The notes under the pieces were generated by a model. It saw nothing but the letters and a program-made list of their open reading frames with translations. It did not search any database and was not told where the DNA came from. From Pseudarthrobacter raffinosi (GTDB taxonomy: Bacteria; Actinomycetota; Actinomycetes; Actinomycetales; Micrococcaceae): a DNA stretch of 64,000 bases. Both the position numbers and the translations under genes were made by a program. The stretch is from assembly GCF_023913735.1 (NCBI RefSeq), contig NZ_JAMXBH010000007.1, forward strand, positions 62,001-126,000, in the 5' to 3' direction. Every line of letters begins with the position of its first letter. Position 1 is the first letter of the stretch. Shown piece after piece: positions 20,801 through 29,324 of this stretch.

Positions 20801-21424
20801 TCCTTTGAGCGGGACATGCTCGGCCTGTATGTGTCGGACCACCCGCTGCAGGGCCTGGAAGGACTCCTCAGCCAGCACGCGGACCAGTCCATCACCTCGA
20901 TCATCGGCGAAGACGGGCCGCACGACGGCGCCATCATCACCATCTCCGGCATGATCACCTCGCTCAGCCGCAGGATCGCGAAGGCGAGTGGCAACGCCTA
21001 TGCCCGTGCCGAAATCGAAGACCTCGGAGGTTCGATGGAGGTGATGTTCTTCGGCCAGGTCTACGGCCCTATCGCGTCGGTCCTGGCCGAGGACCTGATC
21101 GTGGTGGTCAAGGGGCGCCTGCAGCGACGGGACGACGGTGCCGTAACGCTGAACTGCATGGAACTGTCCGTTCCGGACCTCAGTGAAGGAACCAACGGCC
21201 CCGTGCTGATTTCGATGCCCACCCACAAGGCAACCGAAGCTGTTGTCACCGAACTGGGCGATGTCCTGCGGAACCACCGGGGGAACTCTGAAGTCCGGCT
21301 GCACCTGCAGGGGGACACCCGGACGGAAGTCATGGGCCTCCCCGTCCATCTCAGGGTCAACCCCAGTCCGTCATTGTTCGGCGACCTGAAGGTGCTCCTG
21401 GGCCCAACCTGCCTGGACAACTAG
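17867..21424 (+). CDS. dnaE1: DNA polymerase III alpha subunit DnaE1
   Basis: Main replicative polymerase subunit. The 1185-residue protein has an N-terminal PHP domain with metal-ligand motifs FVHLHNHTEYS, TTDHGYLFG and NDLHYTHEHDA; in Actinobacteria this domain can proofread. The polymerase palm contains PDFDVDFDD, which holds catalytic aspartates near residue 425. It is followed by the helix-hairpin-helix/beta-binding region and an OB domain near residue 1015. A GTG start directly after a -10 element suggests a leaderless transcript. The length is normal for DnaE1; the shorter mutagenic DnaE2 form is excluded by the intact C-terminus. Confidence 0.96.
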   Translation: MTSSNASFVHLHNHTEYSMLDGAARLGELFNETERLGMPALATTDHGYLFGAFDFWKRATDQGIKPIIGVEAYVTPGTARTDKSRVRWGEEHQRKDDISGGGSYTHMTLLSYNNVGMRNLFRASSIGSLDAVFGKWPRLDRELLNTYSEGLIATTGCPSGEVQTRLRLGQYREAMEAASEFRDIFGAENYFCELMDHGLDIERRVTGDLLRLAKDLNLPLVATNDLHYTHEHDAKAHEALLAIQSGSTLLEPSYDNGGSRFAFSGSGYYLKSPQEMRELFRDHPDACDNTLLIAERCDVSFNTGANYMPRFPCPPGEDETSWLVKEVATGLEYRYPGGVPDEVRTQADYELEVITSMGFPGYFLVVADFINWAKKNGIRVGPGRGSGAGSMVAYAMRITDLDPLLHGLIFERFLNPDRVSMPDFDVDFDDRRRSEVIDYVTRKYGDERVAMIVTYGTIKTKQALKDSSRVLGYPFSMGEQLTKALPPAVMAKDIPLADIQNKDSKRYSEAGDFRQLIATDPEAAKVFETALGIEGLKRQWGVHAAGVIMSSDPIIDVIPVMRRIQDGQVITQFDYPTCEGLGLIKMDFLGLRNLTIISDALENIKLNRGLDLDLDSLALDDVASYELLARGDTLGVFQLDGGPMRSLLKLMKPDNFEDISAVLALYRPGPMGANAHTDYALRKNGIQEVIPIHPELKEPLAEILGGTYGLIVYQEQVMAVAQKLAGYSLGQADILRRAMGKKKKSELDKQFAGFSQGMQDNGYSMAAVKTLWDILLPFSDYAFNKAHSAAYGVISYWTAYLKAHFAPEYMAALLTSVGDDKDKSAIYLNECRRMGITVLPPDVNESALNFTPVGTDIRFGMGAIRNVGVNAVEAMVAAREKEGAYTSFKDYLMKVPAVVCNKRTIESLIKAGAFDSLNHHRRALAMIHEEAIDSVITLKRNEAIGQFDLFAGFEEAESEASLSIEIPDLPEWEKKDKLSFERDMLGLYVSDHPLQGLEGLLSQHADQSITSIIGEDGPHDGAIITISGMITSLSRRIAKASGNAYARAEIEDLGGSMEVMFFGQVYGPIASVLAEDLIVVVKGRLQRRDDGAVTLNCMELSVPDLSEGTNGPVLISMPTHKATEAVVTELGDVLRNHRGNSEVRLHLQGDTRTEVMGLPVHLRVNPSPSLFGDLKVLLGPTCLDN

Positions 21425-21434
21425 GTCCCGAAAG

Positions 21435-21932
21435 TTAGATCTCGTAGTCCAGCGGGACCGGCTGGCCATAGCCGCCGGCGTGGTACAGGAGCGGCGAACC
21501 GTCGTCGCCCACTTCGCCGTCCACAACTTCAACCACCACCACGGCATTGTTCTCGAAGGAGAGCCGCATCTGGATCTTGCCGATCAGCCAGCCCGCGACG
21601 TCTTTGAGGATCGGGACCTCGTGCGGGCCAAGTTCCCAGTGGTCCCCGCCGAACCTGTCCTTGGTGCGGGCGAAACGGTCCGCCAGCGCCTGGTTTTCCA
21701 GGCCCAGCATGTGGACGCCGAGGTAGGTGGCATTGGCCACGGCCGGCCACGAACTTGAACTGCGGGCCATGTTAAAAGTGAACCGCGGCGGCTGCGCTGA
21801 AAGTGACGCCACGGACGTGGCGGTAAAGCCGTAGGGCTCGCCCTGGTAGTTCACGGTGATGATCGCGACCCCGGCCGCATGCCGCCGGAACATTTCCTTG
21901 AAGGTGCCCTCGAACGGCGTTTTGTCTGTCAT
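21435..21932 (-). CDS. Flavin reductase-like FMN-binding protein
   Basis: Split-barrel FMN-binding protein of 165 residues, related to the reductase components of two-component flavin monooxygenases. It shows the family segments FRRHAAGVAIITV and PYGFTATSVASLSAQPP, followed by a variable C-terminal half. I chose ATG at 21932; a frame open to 22031 would add 33 residues with no family likeness. No oxygenase component lies nearby, so the substrate partner is unknown. It is convergent with dnaE1, with only ten bases between the stops. Confidence 0.85.
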   Translation of the reverse strand: MTDKTPFEGTFKEMFRRHAAGVAIITVNYQGEPYGFTATSVASLSAQPPRFTFNMARSSSSWPAVANATYLGVHMLGLENQALADRFARTKDRFGGDHWELGPHEVPILKDVAGWLIGKIQMRLSFENNAVVVVEVVDGEVGDDGSPLLYHAGGYGQPVPLDYEI

Positions 21933-22091
21933 CTTGAAAGTTGCTCCCTGAAAAGCAGGCTGAAATGGACTTTTCCTTAAGGGTATTAGTCCCCGTCGGA
22001 GAGGGAGCAATCGCTGGACCCGGCACGTCATCTGTCAAGACTGCCCATGTCATTTGATCTTCGATACCCGACCTTTGTTAAGGTTTATTTC

Positions 22092-22625
22092 ATGAGACAA
22101 CACATCAGCCGCCGGTCTTCCCGGCTGCCGTGGAAATGGTTTTCCGCTGCTGCTGCCGGTGGCGTTCCCGTCGGCCTGCTGTGGTGGCTGCTCGCGCCAG
22201 GGGGGATGAACCTGATCACGCGCAACCCCGCCCTGGCCGACGGGACCAATCCGGAGGTATGGCTGCTCAGGGACCTCACCCTTGCTGGGCTTTGTGTGTT
22301 CGCAGGGTGCCTGGTGGCCGTCTTCCTGACCGATAAAGGCGGCCGCGATGCGCAGGCGGCCTTCCTCCTGGGCCTGGCCGGCGGACTGGGCGGGGCCCTG
22401 ATCGCGTGGCTGACCGGCGTGCTTGCGGGCCAGCTGTGGGGCGGCCCCGCAGATACATCTGTCAATGCCAGCGTCGCGTTCTCGCTCCGGTCCCTGTCCG
22501 TGCTGATCCTGTGGCCGGCCGCGACTGCCACGTCCGTGTTTGTCCTGAGCCTGATAAACCTGCTCAAGAGCGGGCCCGGGAGTGCGGGCACGCCGGTAGC
22601 CGAAGACAACGCGCCCGGCGCGTAA
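22092..22625 (+). CDS. Uncharacterised membrane protein
   Basis: A 177-residue protein that I cannot place in a named family. It has a basic N-terminus (RQHISRRSSRLPWK) and about four hydrophobic stretches (roughly residues 16-35, 58-80, 89-115 and 133-155), so it is probably integral to the membrane with short loops. ATG at 22092 lies seven bases after TAAGGT, which may be a -10 element of a leaderless transcript or a weak ribosome site. It ends 9 bases before hisD, whose candidate -10 overlaps its stop codon. Confidence 0.7.
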   Translation: MRQHISRRSSRLPWKWFSAAAAGGVPVGLLWWLLAPGGMNLITRNPALADGTNPEVWLLRDLTLAGLCVFAGCLVAVFLTDKGGRDAQAAFLLGLAGGLGGALIAWLTGVLAGQLWGGPADTSVNASVAFSLRSLSVLILWPAATATSVFVLSLINLLKSGPGSAGTPVAEDNAPGA

Positions 22626-22635
22626 AATGGACCGG
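22623..22635 (+). promoter_or_regulatory. Leaderless-type -10 element for hisD
   Basis: TAAAAT at 22623-22628, whose first bases form the preceding gene's stop codon, lies six bases before GTG 22635. No ribosome-binding sequence is visible. Confidence 0.55.
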
Positions 22636-24011
22636 TGACCATTTCTCCTGAACTTCCTGCCACCCCGCCTGCCGCCGCTGTCAGCTTCCGGACGGTCGAC
22701 CTTCGGGGCAGGGGCCTGACGCTTGCCGGTTTGCGCGCTGCTGTTCCCCGTGCCCGGCAGCACACCGTGGCGGATGCGGAACAAAAAGTGCTGGATATCA
22801 TCAAAGCCGTCCGCGAGGACGGCTTCGCGGCCCTCAGCGACCTGGCACTCCGTTTCGACGGAGTCCAGCAGGTCCACCCCCGCGTCCCGGCGGCCTCGTT
22901 GGCCCGGGCGCTGGCGGACCTGGATCCGGCGGTACGCAGCGCATTGGAAGAGTCCATCAGCCGGGCCCGGCGCTTCGCGGACGGGCAGCGGCCGCGGGAT
23001 CTCGACGTCGAACTCGGCGACGGTGCGCTGGTGAGCCAGAACTGGGTGCCGGTATCGCGGGTTGGCTTGTACGTCCCCGGCGGTCTCGCCGTCTATCCGT
23101 CGTCGGTCATCATGAATGTTGTCCCGGCGCTGGCTGCGGGAGTGCAGTCCATCGCCCTGGCATCGCCGCCGCAGAAGGACTTCGGCGGCCTCCCGCACCC
23201 CACCATCCTCGCGGCAGCGGCCCTGCTCGGCATCGACGAGGTCTACGCCATCGGCGGGGCCCAGGCCATCGCTGCGTTCGCTTACGGAGTGCCGGCACAT
23301 GACGCCGGGCCGGCGCTGGAGCCCGTTGATGTAGTCACGGGTCCGGGAAACATTTTTGTGGCTACGGCGAAGCGCCTGGTCAAGGGTGTGGTGGGCATCG
23401 ATTCCGAGGCGGGGACCACCGAAATCGCGATCCTGGCTGATTCAACGGCGCAACCTGACCTGGTGGCGGCAGACCTGATCAGCCAGGCGGAGCACGACCC
23501 CCAGGCGGCTTCCGTGCTCATCACCGACTCGGCGGACCTGGCCGCGGCGGTCCGCGCCGAACTGGACCGGCAGGCGGCCGGCACCAAGCACTCCGCGCGT
23601 GTATGCGAGGCGCTCTCCGGCCCGCAGTCGGGAGTTGTCCTGGTGGAGGACCTGGAGCAGGGCATCGCCGCCTGCGACGCCTACGCCGCTGAGCACCTTG
23701 AAATCATGACCGTTGACGCGCCGGCGGTCGCTGCCCGGATCCGGAACGCCGGGGCGATCTTTGTGGGGGACTACAGTCCTGTCAGCCTGGGCGACTACTG
23801 CGCCGGCTCCAACCACGTCCTGCCCACCAGCGGGACTGCGGCGTTTTCCTCCGGACTGAACGTCACCACTTTCCTGCGCGCCATCCAGGTCATCAACTAC
23901 AGCCGGGCCGCGCTGCAGGAAGTCAGCGGCCACATTGTGAGCCTGTCCGGTGCCGAGGACCTGCCGGCGCACGGTGAAGCGGTCACGGCGCGCTTCCGCG
24001 AGGCCCGCTGA
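22635..24011 (+). CDS. hisD: Histidinol dehydrogenase HisD
   Basis: Zinc enzyme that oxidises L-histidinol to L-histidine in two NAD-dependent steps, the last of histidine synthesis. The 458-residue protein has the signatures [22 protein letters not shown] and [20 protein letters not shown], with conserved catalytic residues near the SEAGTTE and AEHLEI segments. The other his genes, which often follow hisD in Actinobacteria, are not here, so the operon is split or incomplete in this window. The GTG start sits behind a leaderless-type promoter. Confidence 0.95.
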   Translation: MTISPELPATPPAAAVSFRTVDLRGRGLTLAGLRAAVPRARQHTVADAEQKVLDIIKAVREDGFAALSDLALRFDGVQQVHPRVPAASLARALADLDPAVRSALEESISRARRFADGQRPRDLDVELGDGALVSQNWVPVSRVGLYVPGGLAVYPSSVIMNVVPALAAGVQSIALASPPQKDFGGLPHPTILAAAALLGIDEVYAIGGAQAIAAFAYGVPAHDAGPALEPVDVVTGPGNIFVATAKRLVKGVVGIDSEAGTTEIAILADSTAQPDLVAADLISQAEHDPQAASVLITDSADLAAAVRAELDRQAAGTKHSARVCEALSGPQSGVVLVEDLEQGIAACDAYAAEHLEIMTVDAPAVAARIRNAGAIFVGDYSPVSLGDYCAGSNHVLPTSGTAAFSSGLNVTTFLRAIQVINYSRAALQEVSGHIVSLSGAEDLPAHGEAVTARFREAR

Positions 24012-24044
24012 CGCAGCAGGCCTCGCGGGGCCGGCTGCGGGCAC

Positions 24045-24089
24045 CACTACATGTGGTAATTACAGGATTGTTATTCCGCTACATGTAGT
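24045..24089 (+). promoter_or_regulatory. Paired NrdR boxes upstream of nrdR
   Basis: Two palindrome-like sites share CTACATGT: CACTACATGTGGT around 24046-24057 and CTACATGTAG at 24079-24088. Their centres are 32 bases apart, three helical turns, as is usual for NrdR box pairs. They lie about 80-110 bases before the nrdR start and imply autoregulation. Confidence 0.65.
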
Positions 24090-24163
24090 CGTAAACTGAG
24101 AGACGGAGAGGTCCGCCGGGGCCGGAAACATCGGCGCCGGAAGACATCGAGGGAGGGGACACC

Positions 24164-24670
24164 ATGTACTGTCCATTTTGCCGCAATCCGGACTCCCGCG
24201 TTGTGGACAGCCGGATGGCCGACGACGGCTCGGCCATCCGCCGCCGCCGGCAGTGCCCGGAATGCGGCCGCAGGTTCACCACCGTGGAAACCACGAGCCT
24301 TTCGGTGATCAAACGCTCCGGAGTGGGCGAACCCTTCAGCCGCAGCAAGGTCATCAACGGCGTGCGTAAGGCATGCCAGGGCCGGCCGGTCAGCGAAGAC
24401 GACCTGGCGCTCCTTGCCCAGGAGGTGGAGGAGCAGATCCGTGCCTCGGGCGCTGCCGAGATCGACGCTCATGAAGTCGGCCTGATCATCCTTGGTCCGC
24501 TGCAGAAGCTTGACCAGGTGGCCTACCTGCGTTTTGCCAGCGTGTACCAGGCCTTCGAATCCCTTGAGGACTTCGAGACCGCTATTGCCCTGCTCCGCCA
24601 CGAGTCCGTGGAAGAAGGCACGCAACCCGCGGCGGCGGCTGCGAAGAGCTCCGAAAAGAGCCCCCTGTAA
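24164..24670 (+). CDS. nrdR: Transcriptional repressor NrdR
   Basis: Represses ribonucleotide reductase genes by sensing ATP/dATP. The 168-residue protein has an N-terminal zinc ribbon (CPFC near residue 3 and CPEC near residue 31), then an ATP-cone domain from about residue 46 ([15 protein letters not shown]) to about residue 136. A short Ala/Glu-rich tail follows. ATG at 24164 follows GAGGGAGGGGACACC, a strong ribosome site. No nrd reductase gene lies in this window, so the targets other than its own promoter are elsewhere. Confidence 0.95.
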   Translation: MYCPFCRNPDSRVVDSRMADDGSAIRRRRQCPECGRRFTTVETTSLSVIKRSGVGEPFSRSKVINGVRKACQGRPVSEDDLALLAQEVEEQIRASGAAEIDAHEVGLIILGPLQKLDQVAYLRFASVYQAFESLEDFETAIALLRHESVEEGTQPAAAAAKSSEKSPL

Positions 24671-24673
24671 GCT

Positions 24674-24713
24674 CCGGTGGTGGCCGCGGAGGGGAAGCCG
24701 CCGCCACCACCGG
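24674..24713. terminator. GC-rich hairpin between nrdR and ppgK
   Basis: Perfect 11-bp stem (CCGGTGGTGGC with GCCACCACCGG) between two convergent genes. It lacks a T-run; a bidirectional terminator is likely by position. Confidence 0.5.
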
Positions 24714-24747
24714 CACCGGCTGCCCCAAGGCGCCGGGCAGCTACCGG

Positions 24748-25551
24748 CTATTTTGTGAGCTTGTGCTTAATGGCAATTTCGACGGCGGCACCGACGATCC
24801 CGGCCTCATTCTTGAGTTCGGCCGGCACGATCCGGGTGCGCAGTTTGAGGTGCGGCAGGTATTCGTCTGCGCGCTTGGAGATGCCACCTCCCACGATGAA
24901 CAGCTCGGGCGAGAACAGGAATTCCACGTGCGAGAAGTAGCGCTGCAGCAGCACGCTGTATTCCTCCCAGCTCAGTCCGTCCCTTTCGCGGGCCACGGCT
25001 GAGGCTTTGCTTTCGGCGTCAAATCCGTCGATCTCCAGGTGCCCCAGTTCTGCGTTGGGGACGAGGCGGCCATCGAAGATGAATGCTGAGCCAATTCCAG
25101 TGCCCAGGGTGATCACCAGGACAGTGCCATCCACCCCCTGACCCGCACCAAAACGGGCCTCCGCCAGCCCGGCGGCGTCGGCGTCGTTAATGACCTCCAC
25201 CGGGCGGCCAAGGTGTGCGGTCAGCAAAGCATCAATGTCGGTGTGGAGCCAGGTCTTGTCCACATTGGCCGCCGAATGGACCACGCCATGCTGGATGATG
25301 CCGGGGAAGGTGACGCCCACGGGCGAATCCGCGGCCGGAGCCTCCGGGCGGCTTGAAAGCTCGGCAACCACCTGCGCCACGACGTCGGCTACGGCGGCAG
25401 GGGTGGCGGGCTGGGGCGTAGGCACGCGGAACCGTTCACCCAGCAGCTTGCCTTTTTTCAGGTCGACAATGCCGCCCTTGATTCCCGTACCGCCGATGTC
25501 AATGCCGATCAGCGGGGCGTTCTTGTGCGACTTCTCGTCCTTCTTGGCCAA
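24748..25551 (-). CDS. ppgK: Polyphosphate glucokinase (ROK family)
   Basis: Phosphorylates glucose to glucose-6-phosphate using inorganic polyphosphate, often also ATP. The 267-residue protein has the phosphate-binding loop [13 protein letters not shown] near residue 15, the catalytic [11 protein letters not shown] segment, and [10 protein letters not shown] Lys-rich stretch ([14 protein letters not shown]) follows the first loop, as in other polyphosphate users. It starts with TTG at 25551 behind GGAAC; no in-frame ATG lies closer. Arthrobacter has a well-studied relative that also accepts mannose, so glucomannokinase activity is possible. Confidence 0.9.
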   Translation of the reverse strand: MAKKDEKSHKNAPLIGIDIGGTGIKGGIVDLKKGKLLGERFRVPTPQPATPAAVADVVAQVVAELSSRPEAPAADSPVGVTFPGIIQHGVVHSAANVDKTWLHTDIDALLTAHLGRPVEVINDADAAGLAEARFGAGQGVDGTVLVITLGTGIGSAFIFDGRLVPNAELGHLEIDGFDAESKASAVARERDGLSWEEYSVLLQRYFSHVEFLFSPELFIVGGGISKRADEYLPHLKLRTRIVPAELKNEAGIVGAAVEIAIKHKLTK

Positions 25552-25608
25552 TGTTGTTCCGTTCGTGGCAGGGCGGCAGGTCGGCCGGGCGGCTGACCGG
25601 AAAAAATT

Positions 25609-26487
25609 TCAGGGGAGCGTGAGGATTTCGGCGCCGGATTCTGTCACCAGCAGTGTGTGCTCAAACTGGGCGGTCCGCTTGTGGTCGCGGGTGACAACTG
25701 TCCAGTCGTCCTCCCACATGTCCCACTCGATGGTGCCGAGGGTCAGCATGGGTTCGATGGTGAACACCATGCCGGCCTCGATGACTGTGTTGTAGGCCGG
25801 CGCTGCATCGTAGTGGGGGATGATCAGGCCCGTATGGAACGCTTCGCCCACGCCGTGGCCGGTGAAGTCCCGCACCACGCCGAAGCCGAAACGCTTGGCG
25901 TAGGACTGGATGGCCCGGCCGATCACGTTGATCTCCCGGCCGGGAGCCACGGCTTTGATGGCCCGGTTGAGGGATTCCCGGGTGCGCTCCACCAGCAGGC
26001 GGGACTCGTCGTCGACGTCGCCCACCAGGAAGGTGTGGTTCGTGTCGCCGTGGACTCCGTTGATAAAAGCGGTGATGTCGATGTTGAGGATGTCGCCGTC
26101 CTGGACCACGGTGCTGTCCGGGATGCCGTGGCAGATCACTTCATTCAGCGACGAGCACAGGGACTTCGGGAACCCGCGGTAGCCAAGCGTGGACGGGTAG
26201 GCCTTGTGGTCCAGCAGGAATTCGTGACCCACCTTGTCCAACTGGTCGGTGGTAACGCCGGGCCTGATGTGGTTGCCCACCTCAACGATGGCCTGTGCGG
26301 CGATCCGGCTGGCGATCCGGATTTTCTCAACGGTCTCGGCGGATTTGATCTCGGAGCCGGTGAACTTGGCCGGGCCGGGCTTGCCTACGTATTCCGGGCG
26401 CGGGATGGACGCGGGAACGGGGAGCTGCGGGCTGACGGTTCCGCGGGTAAGGGTGCCGGTGGGTGCAGTCGAGGCTAGGGAAGGCAT
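25609..26487 (-). CDS. map: Type 1c methionine aminopeptidase
   Basis: Removes the initiator methionine from nascent proteins. The 292-residue protein carries the proline-rich N-terminal extension of about 40 residues (with [14 protein letters not shown]) that marks the type 1c enzymes of Actinobacteria. The metal ligands lie in [34 protein letters not shown] and QFEHT. It starts with ATG at 26487; TATGAT lies six bases upstream, suggesting a leaderless transcript. A second, type 1a map is often encoded near ribosomal genes and is not in this window. Confidence 0.95.
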   Translation of the reverse strand: MPSLASTAPTGTLTRGTVSPQLPVPASIPRPEYVGKPGPAKFTGSEIKSAETVEKIRIASRIAAQAIVEVGNHIRPGVTTDQLDKVGHEFLLDHKAYPSTLGYRGFPKSLCSSLNEVICHGIPDSTVVQDGDILNIDITAFINGVHGDTNHTFLVGDVDDESRLLVERTRESLNRAIKAVAPGREINVIGRAIQSYAKRFGFGVVRDFTGHGVGEAFHTGLIIPHYDAAPAYNTVIEAGMVFTIEPMLTLGTIEWDMWEDDWTVVTRDHKRTAQFEHTLLVTESGAEILTLP

Positions 26488-26499
26488 AGATTGATCATA
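26487..26499 (-). promoter_or_regulatory. Leaderless-type -10 element for map
   Basis: On the minus strand TATGAT (26499-26494) is followed by six bases and then the ATG ending at 26487. No ribosome-binding sequence is visible. Confidence 0.55.
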
Positions 26500-26546
26500 T
26501 AAGGCACCGCATTAGGCCAAGTAACTGGAAGCCCCAAGCTGTCCGC

Positions 26547-26569
26547 ATCCACGTTTAAGTTACGTGGAT
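26547..26569. repeat. Perfect 8-bp inverted repeat between map and the SPOR-like gene
   Basis: ATCCACGT (26547-26554) and ACGTGGAT (26562-26569) flank a seven-base loop in the 120-base divergent gap. It could be an operator for either gene or an RNA hairpin in the downstream leader. Confidence 0.5.
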
Positions 26570-26607
26570 CACGGCAGGGCCCCCGCCGGCTGGAACGAGG
26601 AGGACCG

Positions 26608-26772
26608 ATGACTGAGTACTGGTACAACGTGAACACCCACGAGGTGGAAGAGGACGCACTCTCAGACTGGAGCCAGCTGATCGGCCCCTACAAAACGCGG
26701 GAAGAGGCCGAACACGCCCTCGAAAAAGTCCGGGCCCGCAACGAGGCCTGGGAAAAGGGCGAGGAGGACTGA
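26608..26772 (+). CDS. 54-residue SPOR-like small protein
   Basis: Small acidic protein beginning MTEYWYNVNTHEV and ending in a charged helix rich in Glu and Lys. The middle segment (LIGPYKTREEAEHALEKV) resembles the glycan-binding SPOR repeat fold, which has given such proteins that name, but it lacks a signal peptide or membrane helix. The start is well supported: GAGGAGG lies five bases before ATG 26608. The function is unknown. The same small gene is, as I recall, common in Arthrobacter relatives. Confidence 0.8.
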   Translation: MTEYWYNVNTHEVEEDALSDWSQLIGPYKTREEAEHALEKVRARNEAWEKGEED

Positions 26773-26807
26773 GCCGTAGCCTGGCCCGGCCCGGCCCCGT
26801 GGCCTGC

Positions 26808-27713
26808 CTAGAAGGAGTGCTCCGGTCCGGGGAACTGGCCTGAACGGACCTCGTCGCCATACGCCTTCGCCGCGTCACTGAGGGTAGTGCGCATGTCGGC
26901 ATACTGTTTGACGAACTTCGCCATCTTGCCGCTGCGGAACCCGGCCATGTCCTGCCACACCAGCACCTGCCCCGTGGTCGCGTTGCCGGCGCCGATCCCC
27001 ACCGTCGGCACGCTGACCGCCGCGTCAACGGCGGCCGCAGTGTCCGCCGGAACCATTTCCATCAGGACGGCGAACGCCCCCGCCTCCACCAGCGCCACGG
27101 CGTCGTCAATCAATCGCTGTGCGTCATCCCCGCGGCCCTGGACCCGGTATCCGCCCAGCGCGTGTTCACTCTGGGGGGTGAAGCCGATATGGGCCATCAC
27201 CGGGACGCCGGCCTGGACCATGGCCCGGACGGTTTCCGCATAGTATTTTCCGCCCTCGATCTTGACGGCATGGGCCAGCCCCTCCTTGAGGAACCGGACA
27301 CCTGTTTCCACACCCTGCTGCGCCGAGACTTCATAACTGCCGAACGGCAGGTCTGCCACCACCAGGGCTCGCTTGGCGGACCGCGCCACGGCGCGGCAGA
27401 GGGGCAGGAGTTCATCCACCGTGACCGGCAGGCTGGTCTCGTTGCCGAATACGTTGTTGGACGCCGAATCGCCTACCAGGAGGACCTCGATGCCAGCCTG
27501 GTCGAAGATCTCTGCGCTGTACTGCTCGTAGGCGGTCAGCATGGCGAAGCGTTTGCCGTCCCGTTTGGCCTGCTGCAGGTGGTGGATACGCACCCTGGGT
27601 GCGGGCTTCGCGTTCACTTCCGACGACGGCGGCTGCACCCGTGCAGGTCCGTTTCCGTATGGTGCGTGTACTTCAGCGGACGCGCTTGACTCAGAGCTAT
27701 TGGTTGAGGCCAT
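26808..27713 (-). CDS. panB: 3-methyl-2-oxobutanoate hydroxymethyltransferase PanB
   Basis: First committed enzyme of pantothenate and coenzyme A synthesis; it transfers a hydroxymethyl group from methylene-tetrahydrofolate to 2-oxoisovalerate. The 301-residue TIM-barrel protein has the magnesium-site motif [13 protein letters not shown], the [22 protein letters not shown] loop region and the catalytic VLMEMVPAD segment. An N-terminal extension of about 35 residues rich in Ser, Ala and Pro precedes the barrel. ATG at 27713 follows TACGCT by six bases, suggesting a leaderless transcript. Confidence 0.95.
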   Translation of the reverse strand: MASTNSSESSASAEVHAPYGNGPARVQPPSSEVNAKPAPRVRIHHLQQAKRDGKRFAMLTAYEQYSAEIFDQAGIEVLLVGDSASNNVFGNETSLPVTVDELLPLCRAVARSAKRALVVADLPFGSYEVSAQQGVETGVRFLKEGLAHAVKIEGGKYYAETVRAMVQAGVPVMAHIGFTPQSEHALGGYRVQGRGDDAQRLIDDAVALVEAGAFAVLMEMVPADTAAAVDAAVSVPTVGIGAGNATTGQVLVWQDMAGFRSGKMAKFVKQYADMRTTLSDAAKAYGDEVRSGQFPGPEHSF

Positions 27714-27725
27714 GGCAAGAGCGTA
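27713..27725 (-). promoter_or_regulatory. Leaderless-type -10 element for panB
   Basis: Minus-strand TACGCT (27725-27720) lies six bases before the ATG at 27713. The -10 fits the TAnnnT pattern; no -35 is clear. Confidence 0.4.
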
Positions 27726-27977
27726 ATGCGGCAGCAGCAGTCCTAGCCACCGCAGACGGGCCGGCGGACCGTGATCCGCGTCATATTCACGTGCCCGCCA
27801 AGGGCATTTTTGCCACCTGTGGGCGCGGCCGTCAATGGTTGCTGTGTAAACGCTGTGTTACGTGCGGCGCCGTCGCCCGCATTGGAGCCGATTGCTTAGT
27901 AAAGTGAAGGTGAACTGCTGCCGGCTGCCGCTTCCGCGGACCCGGGGCATGAACGATTGACCGGAGAAGAGGCCATC

Positions 27978-29318
27978 ATGGACCGCCAGCAAGAGTTTGT
28001 CCTGCGCACAATCGAGGAGCGCGACGTACGGTTCGTACGTTTGTGGTTCACCGACGTCGTAGGTTCACTCAAATCGGTGGCACTTGCCCCGGCAGAGGTT
28101 GAAGGGGCGTTTGAGGAAGGGCTCGGTTTCGACGGCTCAGCCATCGAAGGCCTGGCACGCGTGTTCGAATCGGACATGCTGGCGCAGCCGGATCCGTCCA
28201 CGTTCCAGATCCTGCCGTGGCGTGGCGAGACCGAACAGACCTCGCGTATGTTCTGCGACATCCTGACTCCGGACGGCGAACCGTCGGCCGCGGATCCGCG
28301 CAATGTCCTCAAGCGCACGCTGGCCAAGGCTGCGGACATGGGGTTTACGTGCTACACGCACCCGGAGATCGAGTTCTACCTCCTCAAGTCCCAGCAGCCC
28401 GGGCCCGACGGTGCTCCGGTACCCGTTGACGAGGGCGGCTACTTCGATCACGTTCCCGGCGGCGTGGCGCAGGATTTCCGCCGCACGGCCGTAACCATGC
28501 TGGAATCCGTGGGCATTTCGGTTGAGTTCAGCCACCATGAAGCCGGTCCCGGCCAGAACGAGATCGACCTGCGCTACGCGGACGCCCTGCAGACCGCGGA
28601 CAACATCATGACGTTCCGCACGGTGATCAAGGAAGTGGCCCTCCAGCAGGGAACCTACGCCACGTTTATGCCCAAGCCTTTCACCGACCACCCCGGCTCC
28701 GGGATGCACACGCACTTCTCGCTGTTCGAGGGCGACACCAACGCTTTTTACGAGGCGGGCGCCGAATTCCAGCTTTCCAAGACGGCCCGCCAGTTCATCG
28801 CAGGCATCCTGAAGCACGCTCCCGAGTTCACGGCTGTGACCAACCAGTTCGTAAACTCCTACAAGAGGCTCTGGGGTGGCGGCGAAGCGCCAAGCTACCT
28901 CAGTTGGGGCCATAACAACCGTTCGGCCCTGGTCCGCGTCCCGCTGTACAAGCCCGGCAAGGGCCAGTCGGCCCGCATCGAATACCGCGGCATCGATTCG
29001 GCAGCGAACCCCTACCTTGCCTATGCCGTCCTGCTGGGGGCCGGGCTTAAGGGGATCGAAGAAGGCTACGACCTGCCCGCCGCAGCAGAGGACGACGTCT
29101 GGTCGCTGAGCTCCGCCGAGCGCCGTGCCATGGGCCACGACCCCCTGCCCGCCAGCCTTCACGATGCCATCCGGTCCATGGAGGACTCCGAACTGATGCC
29201 CCAGATCCTCGGCGAGCAGGTCTTCGAGCACTTCCTGCGCAACAAGCGTGCCGAATGGCAGGACTACCGGCTCCAGGTGACGCCCTACGAGCTGCAGCGC
29301 AACCTCGGCATTCTCTAG
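27978..29318 (+). CDS. glnA2: Type I glutamine synthetase GlnA2
   Basis: Glutamine synthetase-family enzyme of 446 residues, the size of actinobacterial GlnA2. It has the N-terminal beta-grasp domain (VRFVRLWFTDVVGSLKS), the ATP/metal segments GFDGSAIEGL and HPEIEFYLL, and the GSGMHTHFS and NPYLAYAVLL motifs. The C-terminal region lacks the LYDLPPEE-type adenylylation tyrosine present in glnA1 downstream. ATG 27978 follows GAGAAGAGG; the frame extends seven codons further up. It lies 6 bases before glnE and is probably cotranscribed with it. Confidence 0.93.
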   Translation: MDRQQEFVLRTIEERDVRFVRLWFTDVVGSLKSVALAPAEVEGAFEEGLGFDGSAIEGLARVFESDMLAQPDPSTFQILPWRGETEQTSRMFCDILTPDGEPSAADPRNVLKRTLAKAADMGFTCYTHPEIEFYLLKSQQPGPDGAPVPVDEGGYFDHVPGGVAQDFRRTAVTMLESVGISVEFSHHEAGPGQNEIDLRYADALQTADNIMTFRTVIKEVALQQGTYATFMPKPFTDHPGSGMHTHFSLFEGDTNAFYEAGAEFQLSKTARQFIAGILKHAPEFTAVTNQFVNSYKRLWGGGEAPSYLSWGHNNRSALVRVPLYKPGKGQSARIEYRGIDSAANPYLAYAVLLGAGLKGIEEGYDLPAAAEDDVWSLSSAERRAMGHDPLPASLHDAIRSMEDSELMPQILGEQVFEHFLRNKRAEWQDYRLQVTPYELQRNLGIL

Positions 29319-29324
29319 GCGGCG

